From assembly GCF_040712315.1 (NCBI RefSeq), contig NC_134018.1, positions 19,550,835-19,614,834 on the forward strand: DNA of 64,000 nucleotides, read 5' to 3'. How positions within the stretch are numbered: the stretch's first letter is position 1; each line of letters begins with the position of its first letter. The notes under the pieces were generated by a model, which was not told the DNA's origin, ran no database searches, and worked only from the letters and a program-made list of their open reading frames with translations. The position numbers were made by a program, and so were the translations under genes. This DNA comes from Castanea sativa (taxonomy: Eukaryota; Streptophyta; Magnoliopsida; Fagales; Fagaceae). Shown here piece by piece: positions 9,219 through 20,557 of this stretch.

Positions 9219-11568
9219 CTAGTGTGGAACATGGCCGCTTGTGGAAGCACCACGGGACTGCGGACATTTTCTGCGGTTATGCCCGGAAGCATGACACAGT
9301 CCACATGTCTGCTTGGGTTGACTCTCTATCAAATCTGCATCCTCCCTCCGCCATCCCGGTTCTTGATCCTTATTCCTCACTCCATCCATCTCATTCCTTA
9401 TTCGTGACTTCACCGGTCGACCTTTGGCCTGCAACAATGCCGGATTAGGCAACCACTTTGGCCCCATGGGATCCCTCCATAATGACTGTGACTTAGGAAC
9501 CACAAATGCATGCTCATAAGTGTTAAGGGCATGGTTCAAACCATAACATGGGTGAATATACGTGGTCGAATCAATATGTAAATAGTCACATACTCTAATT
9601 GCATGTGAACACGGGATCCCTATATTTTGCCATTTCCCACAACTGCATGTTTTTTCCCGTAACCGAACTTCGTAACTGTGGTTTCCCCCTCCTGCGCTAC
9701 ACATGTTGAGTTGGGTAACTACTTGAAATATCAGCTCTTCATTGCTAAATGGCTTGAGATAGTGTTTCTCAGATTTACGCTTATTTCCATCCCACGTGGA
9801 TAAGGCATATTCACTCCATTTCTTACCCTCTGACAACTCATAATGGTATTCTTTGTGCCGGTCGTGGAAATATTGACCAAGTTTGTTCCAAGTGAACTCA
9901 ACCAACGCGGCAATAGGAAGGCCTCGTGCACCTTTTAGCACACCATTGAAACACTCTAATATATTGGTTGTCATTGCTCCAAAACGTCTCCCACCATCGT
10001 ATGACTGGGTCCACATGTCCGCATCCTCGCTCATTAGGTATGTGTATGGAAGATAATCTTGATTCTTTTCCTTACCATCCCTCCCCGTCACCTTCTTCTT
10101 CTTCCTAATGGCCTCAATTTCCACCTGCTTAATGGAGTCCATTATGGTAGCAAATTTAACTACCTGACTAGCATATCCCGCTTTCAACGCCGCTGACTTT
10201 AGAGTCGAGTTCTGAAAATGGGTGTTGAAGTTGCTAGCAACATGTCGAAGACAATATCTATGAAATACCCCTGCTTTTCCATCATCCCTTCTAGGCCAGT
10301 TTGCAATGGCGTTTTTGATACCGAGATGTCGGTCGGAAATTATGCAAATGCCGTCGTCAGGTATCAGGTGGCCAATCGTTTCTCTGAGGCATCATAAAAA
10401 CCACCTCCAACTGGACCCTGACTCACAATCCACAACAGCAAAGGCGAGAGGGAATACCTTGTTGTTAGCATCGGTTGCCATTGCGACCAACAACTTTCCC
10501 TGATATTTACCATAAAGATGGGTCCCATCAATACTGATAACCGGCTTGCAGTATTTGAATCCTGATATGCATGGACCGAAAGACCAAAACACATAATGCA
10601 ACAATACGGTGTGATCTTCATCGGTGGGTGTGACACGATAGCAAAACTGGGTAGTCGGGTCCTGATCAATATACGCCATTAGCAACTTTTGCAGCCTTTG
10701 GTAAGATTCTTCCCAATCTCCAAACATAAGCGCAATCGCCTTTTGTTTCGCATCTCATACCTTGTAGTAAGAAGGCTTATGGCCATTATATTTCGCCTCT
10801 ATCAGAGATCTGAGATGCTTAATTTGAGTGGTGTGATCCTCATGTAACTTGTTATGGATTTCTGCTGCAATAAAATTACAACTTATCATTCTACCATCAT
10901 TTCGTACCCCAGTCGGTATACACGTGTGAGGACCCACATACACGGTGACCATCCATAGATTTTGGAGCTCGGGCTTCCTAACTGCGTAGACATACCACTT
11001 GCATGACTCATGCACGCATTTCGCACAAAAATTTTTCCTCGTCGACCTAGTGATCTTAAAGTGTTTGTTTTCCTTGAGGGCACAAATTGTTAATACGTGC
11101 TTCACCTCCACTTTACTGGCAAAAGTCAACCCTTTGCACAAATTCATCCCCTCTCTCCAAATAGACACAAATGGCATCTCAATATGCGAAGGATCAACCA
11201 TATTTTCCCAAGTATTTGCAGAGAATGACAACGCAGGAGGTGCGTAGGCAGGGATTGTGTTTGTAATGTTTTGGACACTAATAACATTGTCTGCATCAGG
11301 TTCACCACCGTCCAATGTCTCATCGTCATCAATGTCCCTCTCAAAGTCCTCAAAGTCCCGAAAGTCCCCTCTGTCAATCATGTCTTCATAGTCATCTTTA
11401 TCGGCAAAATCTTCACCATTAATGGCAAGATTCTCATCAACATAGTCGTCATCATCATCGTCATCATCATTGTTAACGACAGTAGTCTCATCAACATAGT
11501 CGTCGTCGTCGTCATCATCATCGTCATCATAATTGTTAACGGCAGTAGTCTCATCAACATAGTCGTCG

Positions 11569-11600
<32 letters not shown>

Positions 11601-12065
11601 TCCATCGGCATGAACATCATCATCCTCTACATGTGTAGAATACTCATATTGAGCATCCGGAATCGCAACTTGTAAGCTTGTGGTTGTTTGTTGGATATCC
11701 TCTTGCCATACTGCACGCGGCTCCAACTGTATGTACAACTCAATGTTACTTACTTCAGCTATACTTTCCAACTTGTCAAACATGATCTTCACATGTTTGT
11801 CTTTTTCTATCACCATATACTTGTAATTAATCTGGTGCTTCATGATTTCATTTGGCATACGATAAGTAATTTGCATGTTGTACGCATCAGGATTCTTACA
11901 CAACTCTTCCATGACAAACATCTTCAATTCATCAAGGGTTTTCAACCTACGATCAACTTGGGCATAATAGGTCTTCATACCCGGCCCCTCAAATGGCAAT
12001 CCCTTGTTCGCATTGGGATTCTTAAGCGGAGCACCGTGGTATATGATTATAACAATATCAGACAT
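9219..12065 (-). pseudogene. Mutator-like (MuDR/MULE) transposase, two nonsense codons
   Basis: A single frame runs from the probable ATG at 12065 (MSDIVIIIYHGAP; an in-frame ATG at 12161 adds 32 residues) to 9219. In order it shows an N-terminal PB1-like part, a run of Asp-rich repeats (about 11,410-11,600) and the MuDR N-terminal domain (FKITRSTRKNFCAKCVHESC). Next comes the DDE-type MULE domain (VISIDGTHLYGKYQGKLLVA, then IISDRHLGIKNAI), then a SWIM zinc finger (CSCGKWQNIGIPCSHAI). The C-terminus carries a CCHC knuckle (CGLCHASGHNRRKC). TGA codons at 10755-10757 and 10392-10394 interrupt it, after YYKV and inside WRWFL-CLRE. All three open parts share one reading frame with no indels. The protein would cut and move DNA in the nucleus. 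Two TGAs make this copy non-functional unless suppressed. Confidence 0.9.
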
Positions 12066-12208
12066 TGTGAACCTGTTCAAGTCAAGTCCTATGTTAGTTA
12101 AATCACATAGTCGTAAAGTGAGGGAAAAAAGTAATGCAATCTTACCAATGAACATATTCAAGCCAGGTTATAGAGTGCCCATTATTATCTAAAGGCCAAG
12201 ACGTAAAC

Positions 12209-12291
12209 CTTCTAATCCTAGTACATTTCCAGTGTACTTGGTTGGTTTTTTATTCTTAATAAAATTTATTCTGTTACTTATCAAAAAAAGA
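12209..12291 (+). mobile_element. 5'-truncated LINE 3' end (about 80 bp)
   Basis: Sequence from CTAGTACATTTCCAGTGTAC through AATAAAATTTATTC to GTTACTTATCAAAAAAAG matches the extreme 3' end of the LINE family seen full-length at 49,842-56,038 and truncated at 39,638. Only the tail was inserted, as often happens when reverse transcription stops early. It lies upstream of the MULE transposase start. Confidence 0.7.
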
Positions 12292-12299
12292 AATGCTCA

Positions 12300-13380
12300 T
12301 TCTAGAAATGTCAATTCTCAATGTAGTGCATTTACATTACACTGCTGAGTAATTCAGGATCATTCTTTCTTTGAACCTACTTTGTGAATGCTTAACAACA
12401 TCATTTTCTATGTATTCAAGATGTCATATGAGCAAGCAAAACTGATGGGATGATTAGATGTATGGTATGTTTTCTAATTACTCATATGTACATATGTATA
12501 TATGGATGTATGTAAGTGTGTGCATGCGAGTGTGTGCGTATTATACATATAAGCATTTTAGTCATTTTAGCCACATTTCCCACATGGTGGGTATCTCATG
12601 TTAGCATCATTCATGTGGTAATCATATTCCCCTGAAACATGGGAAGGTGACATTCTTGGAATGTGTTATGTAATTAGAGAACCAAAGATGAAAATCCAAT
12701 CAATTCCTGGAGAATGATGGGAATCTTGTCAGGATTCTGCAGACCAAATGGCCCCTCAATGTGTTTTTCATAAGAAATACGAATTTTATGAAGAACAGAA
12801 GGAAACTAGTGTTGCTTTCAGTCATTTATACTTACAATATTTGCTTATTTATAGGGATCCGTAAAAATTAACAATGCCCATGAAAATAGCCCCAATATGC
12901 CAGGAAAAAGGATGATGAATGTAATTGTTTGTCCCTTCAGACAATGCCCATGAAAACAAAAGCAGATCCAGTGAGACTAAGTGCTAAAGAGGAGGTTGAA
13001 AACTCTAAAGGGACACAAGAAAGATTCTAAAGAAACAAACTATACATATTTCAATAAATAATTAAAATTCATAAGAAAGTATCACTTTATCATCAGAGGA
13101 CACCCATAGACAACATACCCAACTACAATGACAATCAAATTATGCAAATCCTTACCTGAGATATGAATTTGCTAAGAGGGAAGAGCAGTGAGAGTGGAGA
13201 TTGTGGTTTTGTGAGAGTGGACAATGTGGTTTTGTGAGAGTGAGTGGTGTGAGAGAGTTATGGGTGAGTGAGAGTTAGTGAGGGTGAGTGAGTGAGAGTT
13301 AGTGAGGCTGAGAGTGTATTAAGTGAGTCTCTGTGAGTGTGTATTAAGTGAGTCTCTGTGAGTGTTAATGCCACGGGCTG
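12300..13380. other. Spacer between transposase start and CTCGAG array
   Basis: There are no supported genes. It holds a TG/TA-rich low-complexity patch near 12,480-12,550 and a GTGAGAGTGAGT-type purine repeat at about 13,180-13,365. The minus-strand transposase promoter should lie here; no clear TATA box was assigned. Confidence 0.5.
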
Positions 13381-13389
13381 GGTTTAAAT

Positions 13390-13770
13390 AAAACTATCCA
13401 GAGGAAATCGAGTCTATAAGACTCGAGTTACTCTGGAAAAACTCGAGTCTCTAAGACTCGAGTTTTATGCTAATGAAACATAATTTAAAAAATAAGATAC
13501 AGAAAAACTCGAGTTTTATAAACTCGAGTTTTATCGAAAACTCGAGTCTGTAAGACTCGAGTTTCATGCTTATGAAATCATAATTTAAAAATAAGATACA
13601 GTAAAACTCGAGTCTTATAGACTCGATTTTTATTTGAAGTAAAACGAGTTTTAAAGACTCGAGATCTAGGTGGCATTTTGTCCACCTCAGCTAGCGCAAA
13701 GCGAGCATAAAGCGAGTTTCTGAGACTCGATTTTTTATGTAAATCTCGAGTTTCAAAAACTCGAGTTGCT
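13390..13770 (+). repeat. 100-bp tandem array of CTCGAG palindromes (MULE flank)
   Basis: Units starting AAAACTCGAGTCTCTAAGAC at 13437 and AAAACTCGAGTCTGTAAGAC at 13537 are 100 bp apart. They share the following text through TAATTTAAAA(A)ATAAGATACAG. Additional partial ACTCGAGT copies occur at 13,405, 13,505, 13,605 and 13,745. Each core is a short inverted repeat, ACTCGAGTCT-n-AGACTCGAGT, able to form a hairpin. The core matches that of the 8,552 array but the spacer sequence differs. I interpret these as subterminal repeats of the MULE. Confidence 0.8.
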
Positions 13771-15214
13771 ATTTTCCTTTATAGTTTCAAACAGTGCCTA
13801 ACTTACTATATTCATGCCATCCACACCGCTAATCTGCACATTCCCCCGGTGTACGTGTATAGCAAAGGAGAAAAAGATCAAGACCAACTTTTTTCCACTT
13901 TTTGGCATTTGCACTTTTCACCCCATATAAACTTATATTTCAAGAAATGCCTGTGTGTGTATATATATACATATATATCCTTATCTTCATAAAATTTATT
14001 TTCTACAACATCAAAAGAGCATATGTCTTTTATAATATCACAATAGCAAAGTTTTAATGCACTTAAAATAATTAAGGTAATAACAAACATATAAACTCAT
14101 AAATTTAATTATGCAATTAGGTTGGGGGTGTTACAAATCCTGTGTCACAATGAACCATAACATGTGTATATATAATAAACTAAACTCTAAACTAATAAAC
14201 TTCTAATACAAGTAGGAGACTTGGCTTGCACACAAAATAGAATTAGGCTTGAGCTTATACTAATGGGCTAATATATCTCTAACACCAATTAAGGTTGATA
14301 TACCTTTTCTTTGCTTCCAGCACTTCCTGCAACGTAGCCCATCAATTTGGCCAATTGCTACTACATGATACCCATCAGTCTTGTTCAAATTTTTGCAAAC
14401 CCATTATGAGCCCATGCATCTTAAACCATATCCTTTTAAAATTTTGCTAATTCTCTTGATCAAATTATACAAACCAAAGAAAACTCATAGGAGCCAGTAT
14501 TACAATATCCAGAAATGAAGAAGGACGGATAAGTAGAATGCAGTACCTGAGAAGCCAAACGAATAGCGAGTAGCGACAGTAGACCTTGAGTTGTACACGA
14601 AAATAGTGGCAAAAGAATAATGGGTGGAAATAATAATAGTGATGTGAATAATTGTCATTAATGCAAAATTAATTAATTAAATTATATATATAGATATTTC
14701 AATTTTACATCCCAAAATTCAATTTATCTATTTTACATCGTCGCCTTAATAATATGTCATAAATCCCAAACTTTGTTTTACAATACATCATTTTAAAATA
14801 AGATTTTAAAAGAGAAATATTATGTCCACAACATTTTCACAACAAATTTCGTATGGTAAGTTACTACTTGCTATTACTAGTGGGTAAAAAAGTCATTTGA
14901 GTGGTGGATTCAGATTAAAAACCCATAAAACATGCTACCTAAGATTTATTGTAAAAGTGTTATAAAAATGTTGTGAATGTAGCACTGTTCATTCTAAAAT
15001 CTATTTATAAATGGAAAATATTTGATTCCAAATATGTTTGGAACCTAAGAAAACTTCAACTACCAATACGAAGATAACATATGTCCTAGTATAAGTAATG
15101 TAAACAACTCACTTGGTTGGTTGGACTATGTGAGTAGGTGTAATACTGCACATAACATGAATTAATATCATCTTCGTTTTGGTAACAATGACTAATGTTA
15201 TCTTTCTATTGGTT
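13771..15214. other. AT-rich spacer
   Basis: Apart from the MITE-like piece at 14,822-14,992, no gene or clear repeat is supported. ATATATAC low complexity occurs near 13,955-13,980. Confidence 0.5.
14822..14992. mobile_element. MITE-like element with CACAACATTTT inverted ends
   Basis: The left end reads ATGTCCACAACATTTTCAC and the right end, reverse-complemented, reads GCTACATTCACAACATTTTTA. The imperfect inverted repeat and 171-bp length suit a MITE. No target-site duplication was established. Confidence 0.4.
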
Positions 15215-15307
15215 ACAACTCCACTTGATAGAGAAAGTGTGAAAATGTGTGGCTGAAGGTCCAGTTGATCAAGTACTATCTCAAAAACTGTCAGTAGTAG
15301 GGAGAGG

Positions 15308-17076
15308 ATGTGTGAGAGCGCAACCAGGTCAAGAGAGGAGGATACAGAACTTCAACGGCGTACGAAGAATGTTAAGGAAAACCACTGCTTGGGTGAGCAT
15401 TGCTCGGACAATAGTTCCACGGGCTTGAATGAAAAGAGGTCATATAGGGATAAACTGCTTGGAGAAATCCCAGGAGCCTTTAAACGAGCTTTTGACGTCA
15501 GTCACAATATGGAGATGGAGGTAGAGTCAAACGACAAGTTCTCTGATCTCCCTCTAGGAGAGAAGGCGGTCAAACTTTCTAGCACTACCAAAACTCGAAT
15601 AAGAGCCCAATGGTCAAACGCCTTAATTCTCAAGGTTGTGGGGAAGTCTATTAGATATAGCTTCTTGCACTCATGCATTGTGATTATGTGGAAACCGTCG
15701 GGAAGGAAGGATTGTGTCAACCTTGGCCAAGACTTCTTCCTTACTACATTTGCAGAGACTGAGGACATTGACAGGGTGCTTAAGGGTGGTGCCTGGTTTG
15801 TGGGGGGACACTACCTATCCATAATTCGTTGGGAGCCCAACTTCAAAGCTTCCCATGCAAGCCTATCCTCTATAGCGGTCTGGATTCAGCTCCCTGAGTT
15901 GCCGATTGAGTATTATTAACCATCGGTGCTTCGGGAGATTAGGGAAGTCATTGGACCGGTGGAGTCTAGGGGGAGATTTGCCAGATTATGTGTCCAAATA
16001 AATCTTGATGAGCCAATAACCAAACTCCTCAAGCTTGGTGGGATTGATCAGCCGGTGCAATACGAAGGACTTAGCTCCTTATGTTTTGCTTGTGGCCGGG
16101 TAGGACATAAGATGGAAAATTTCCATTACAAGGTTTGAGCTCTAGCAATAGAAGGGGGGAAGAAGAAGCGGGAAGCCGGTCTAACGCACATGATCAAACT
16201 TCAAAAGAAGAGAAAGCTTTTGGTCCCTGGGTATTAGTTTCACGAAAAAGGCCTCCCAGCAGGAAAGTTGCAAAAGAGCATGTCCATACTTCTACTTTGG
16301 GCTCCTCTGATCGAAGCCCAAGGAATCAACAGGCCTCAACCCCATTCAGTCTTGCCTTAGGCCTATCCAAAGCATGTGATACCAGCAAGGATGGACAGGG
16401 ACAGCCCATTGTCATTACAGGAGCTAGTGCGTTTCTTGCAGATCGCACTAAGGAGAGTCAAAGTAAGGATATCTCTAACCCTGTGACTGACATCTCGAGT
16501 GCTAAGAGCTCTAATCAAGGCCAAAAGACAAAAAAGAAAACTCGGGCTACGCCGAGAACTAAGGGCACAAACAAATATTCCTCTCTTTCTTGGAAGGCGG
16601 TGGGCACAAATCCCTTTGAACTTAAGATGGGTGAAGGTAGCAGTAGCTTCAATTCAGACACTCTAGGCACCTGTTCGCCGTCGGGGGTCTGTGAATTTAA
16701 AGCAAGGGGGTCAGCTTCTCTCAAGGAGATTCTCAATAGGCAAGCCCTTGTGAAGAATACAGAAGAGGGCTTGGTTAGTGTGCCTAATCAAGATATTTTG
16801 AGTATTAAGCCCTCCAAATCGGATTCTTCAAAAGTTCCAAACTCCTTTTTTTTGGATGGGAAGCAGGACACGAGCATCGACCGGGTTTCGGCTAGCATCT
16901 CTAACCTCCCGTTGAAGTGGATTGATCCATCTCGCCAATCAAAGGGGTCAAATCAAGGGGAAGATGGAGCGGAGACGATGCAAATGGATTCTAGTGAGGA
17001 GCAAATGGGGGTTTTGGAATCCCCAACGAATGATATGCTTGTCGAGGCAGGAGGTGGTCGCCACAACCTTTCTTGA
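15308..17076 (+). pseudogene. LINE ORF1 (DUF4283 plus zinc knuckle), broken
   Basis: Residues 1-203 (15,308-15,919) carry a DUF4283-like domain (LILKVVGKSIRYSFL, GGAWFVGGHYLSI, WIQLPELPIEYY). An in-frame TAA at 15,917-15,919 follows, and the same frame then continues to a CCHC-type knuckle, LCFACGRVGHKMENF. The knuckle's last Cys is replaced by Phe. Next comes a frameshift near 16,135, after which 313 codons of Ser/Lys-rich linker stay open to 17,076 (GPWVLVSRKRPPSRK, typical after the knuckle). ORF1 proteins bind LINE RNA. This copy has one stop, one frameshift and one lost zinc ligand. Confidence 0.8.
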
Positions 17077-17107
17077 AAGGTCTATATCCTTCCTTGTCTT
17101 TTAAATT

Positions 17108-19025
17108 ATGCATCTTTTATTTTGGAATTTTCGGGGTGCCATCAACCCCAATTTTCATAGTATAGTTAATGATATGGTCCAAGCACACTCCCCTACCCCT
17201 CAGGACTTTGGCTTTATTATTGACCGTGTTCAGAGTCATCTCTCTGGATGGAAAGCTAATCTTTTGTCTTTTGCTAGTCATTTGGTTCTTACTCAAGCTG
17301 TCACCACCACCATCCCCAACTATGTCATGTAGTGTATGGCTCTTCCCCCCAAGATCCTTAACAGTGTTGATAGGCTTAGTAGGAATTTTCTATGGGGCTC
17401 TTCAGAAAGGAAGAAAAAAAATCCATTTGGTGAGTCGGAAGAAAATCACAAAGCCTAAAAGGGAAGGTGGTTTGGGCATCCAAGAAGCCAAAGCAAAAAA
17501 CACGGCCTTGTTTGCCAAACTGAATTGGAGACTGCACTCAAAGACTTCTTCGCTATGGGCAAGAGTTTTACTCCATAAGTATAAAAACCCTAAAAGGAGA
17601 GCTAATCCCTATGCCAAGTTTCGGTCCTGTTCAGCTACCTAGGCAGCAGTTCAAAAAGGTGAAAATATTTTTAAACTTGGATCTAAATGGGTTGTGGGCA
17701 GAAACAACCACCTCTCTCTCTGGTATGATAAATGGATGGACAAAGGACCTCTTAGAGGGTTGATTGCTGGTCCGCTTAACCATGGAGAGGATGGCATTCT
17801 CCTTAAGGATGTGGTCCAATTTTTGGATTGGGATTGGCAGAAATTCTCCTTCTCATTCCCTAAACAGCTTGCATTGGAAATTAAAGCCACTCTAATATCC
17901 TTATCTGCTTCTATTACTGATAGCATTTCCTGGTCTTCTTCCCCAAATGGGATTTTTGACCTCAAGGATGCCTACAAGATAGCATCCTTGCAGGAGGGAG
18001 ATATTAATTCCGGGATGATGGATGGGGAATGGATTTGGAAGGTAGCTACTATTCCGAAAATCCAATGTTTTATTTGGCAATGCCTTCACCGTAGCATTCC
18101 TATGAGAGAGGTCTTGCATTCTAGGGGGATGGAAGTCCCACAAACTTGTCCTATTTGTAATGAGAAGCCTGAAACAATCCTCCATTGCCTCAGAGATTGC
18201 CGTGAAGCTCAAGCCCTGTGGAAGGCCTTTCCTCCCCCTCTTGCCGCAAGCACTTTCTTTGGAACCAGCCTTATGGACTGGCTCAAGTTAAATTGCTGAA
18301 CCAATAAGCTTCTTTCCTCCTCGAGCTTCAATTGGGGGAATCATATTCCCATTTGGTCTTTGGACCTTATGGTTGCGAAGGAACAATTTTCTTTTTCGCA
18401 ATGCTGGTCTTCCTTGGAACTTGAGAGCTGAGGTGATCTCTAGAGCCTCTGAATTCACTTATCTCGACACCAACATGAAGTTTGCTCGCCCTCAGATCAA
18501 AATCCAGGTAAGATGGTTCTGCCCTCCCTTGAATTGGCACAAACTGAATTCTAACGGGTCATCCCTTGGCAATCCCGGATTGGCTGGGGGAGGTGGTTTG
18601 ATTAGAAATGATAAGGGAGAATGGGTTAAAGGGTATGCTAGAGCTGTGGGTTTACAACCAGTGTAGCAGCAGAATTGTGGGCTCTAAGAGATGGAATTAA
18701 GCTTTGTATTGCTCTAAAAATTCCTACTGTAATCTTTGAGTTAGATGCGCAACTTGTTGTAGACCTCTTGAAGAAATCAGATTGCCATCCTAACGGTATT
18801 GGTGCTTTGATCAGCGATTGTAAGGCGGGTCTTCAGGAGATTCCCATGGTCCAAGTTCAGCATTGTTACTGCGAGGCTATTAAATGTGCTGATTCCCTTG
18901 CTAGGCGAGGAGCTTTGCTGCCTCAGGATTTTGTAATTTTTTTAGAACCTCCTACAGAGGTCTTGTTTTTGCTTAATTTAGACACTGCTGGGATGTACTC
19001 GGATCGTTTTGTATCTGCTGTTTAG
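17108..19025 (+). pseudogene. LINE ORF2 remnant: endonuclease start, zf-RVT and RNase H, no RT
   Basis: It opens MHLLFWNFRGA, the usual start of the APE-type endonuclease. After about 30 residues it jumps (near 17,190-17,210) to post-RT sequence FIIDRVQSHLSGWKANLLS. It continues through FLWG and EGGLGIQ, a zinc-binding zf-RVT module (PKIQCFIWQCLHR, CPICNEKPETILHCLRDC) and an RNase H-like domain (GLAGGGGLIRNDKGEWVKGY, then WALRDGIKL, FELDAQLVVDLL, KCADSLARRG). Stops lie at 17,330 and 17,640, a frame change in the A-run near 17,410, a stop at 18,297, and further frame changes near 18,340 and 18,665. The first catalytic Asp of RNase H appears as Asn (SNGSS). It is clearly dead. Confidence 0.85.
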
Positions 19026-19234
19026 TTTTAATTGAATTCTGATTTCTACCAAAAAAAAAACAACTCTACTTGATATATTTTTATTGAAAGTGAATTTTGA
19101 CAAATCCATCGTTGAATCAATTTTTTTTAATCCTTCATTCTTGCAAATTTTCCAAAAGATCAAAGATCAATAGTTATATCATTAATCAAATATTTAAATT
19201 TTAAATTTTTGTAATATAAAATTATGAGGTTGGA

Positions 19235-19328
19235 CTTGTATCCAGTGGTTAGTTCCATTGGACACGTTGAAATGCGGACACGTGTCCGTATCCTAGCGTG
19301 TCCAATGGAACTGGCCACTAGACACAAG
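19235..19328. repeat. Foldback palindrome with CACGTG centre
   Basis: The left arm 19,235-19,266 and right arm 19,297-19,328 are inverted copies matching at 28 of 32 positions, with the inner core AGTTCCATTGGACACG perfect. The 30-nt loop holds CGGACACGTGTCCG, itself a perfect 14-bp palindrome around CACGTG. It may be a tiny MITE. Confidence 0.8.
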
Positions 19329-20359
19329 CTTCTCCCAAAATTATACATAAAAAATCTATTTATTGATCAAATAGTAAATAACATCTAATTGGCATGAAAT
19401 TTGATATATATGTATTAAGAACATAAAGAGAATGCAATCTAATAGTAAAATTTTCAAAATATGTAAGTTTTAATTATTGTATACAACCAGATTTGGAGCA
19501 AAACTTTTAAGATTATTAGATGACTTTAGGAAGATGAATACGCAAATCATCACCAAACAACCCTACTATTTACAAGCCGGCAATACAATGCATTACTACT
19601 AGGAAGTCATCTACTATCTATCTACCAACCTTTTAATAAATAAACTATATTAAAAAATTAGCCACCAACCGCTATAACCTTTATGCATGTACACAAGAAT
19701 CTGCATGTAAATGCAATAGTCTTAATATTTACTCATAAAAATGTAAGCACCACCTGTATAATATATATTTATTCATATATAGAAATTGCATCTTGTATTA
19801 TTCTTTCTTTTTAAACTATATTACTCCACCTGTGATACCTTGCATTAGTCATAGAGAAATTTTCTCATAATATCGAATTAGCTTAACATGACTCTTGTAT
19901 CACCAACGTTTACAAGGGATCCTATGTTAAATTCCAGTGCTAACTATAATCTTAAGATGTAATTCAAATTTAATTTCACATCTAGCTTACTCCTAAAAAA
20001 TTGTTTATCAAATAAATAAAGAAATAAAAAGCTTACTCCGAAAATTGGGAATAAGGCTTTGTTGTTTTTGTTGTTTTCATCTATGTGGATGTATTAATAC
20101 GTGGATCCTTTACGATATAGTGATCTCAACCTATTATTTGGTTAATAAAACAAAATTGTATATATAGGTCTATGTATGTAAATCGTATTATAATTTGCCC
20201 TAAGATTTGGTTAAAGTAGCAGGTATATATAGATAAACTAATAGGAAATCACATTGACTTAACTTCAATTTCTATGATTATCTTGGTGCTTGAATCATAC
20301 TTTTGGAAGATTTCCTACTATACTTGGTTTGGCATGATTAAAGGTTCAAAAATATGATA

Positions 20360-20363
<4 letters not shown>

Positions 20364-20411
<48 letters not shown>

Positions 20412-20412
20412 G
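20364..20412 (+). repeat. (TC)n(TA)n compound microsatellite
   Basis: About 16 CT units pass directly into about nine AT units. Confidence 0.95.
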
Positions 20413-20557
20413 AATTGTCTTAAAGAAGCAGGATCGTTGCACACTCAAGCATAGCGTATTTAGAGTCATAGGTCATAACCCCTATGTTGTGAGACGTAAG
20501 GGGAGAGTATTAATTGAATGAACCTTTAAAGTAATGCATACTGTAAAAAAAATTTAG

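Larger units (their letters stand above)
15231..19060 (+). mobile_element. Internally deleted L1-type LINE with 16-bp TSD
   Basis: The element has ORF1, a truncated ORF2 and a poly(A) tail (19,051-19,060). ACAACTCCACTTGATA (15,215-15,230) and ACAACTCTACTTGATA (19,060-19,075) form a target-site duplication with one mismatch; the last A of the tail is shared. The total is 3.8 kb, whereas full L1-type plant elements are near 6 kb. The endonuclease beyond its first 30 residues and the whole reverse transcriptase core are missing. Because the TSD embraces the deleted form, the deletion arose either before insertion (the short form moved in trans) or later by internal recombination. The RNase H-like C-terminus marks a different LINE subfamily from those in the LRR gene introns. 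Confidence 0.9.

Noticed and set aside
11271..11675. Ile/Val-rich and Met-rich open frames opposite and beside the Asp repeats
   Set aside because: They are shadow frames of the GAT/GAC repeat in the MULE transposase; no independent coding signal.
8866..12336. 14-bp inverted match (AATGTAAATGCACT near 8,864 and AGTGCATTTACATT near 12,323) as MULE terminal repeats
   Set aside because: Too short, extends poorly, has no 9-bp target duplication and would leave the CTCGAG arrays outside; chance is not excluded.
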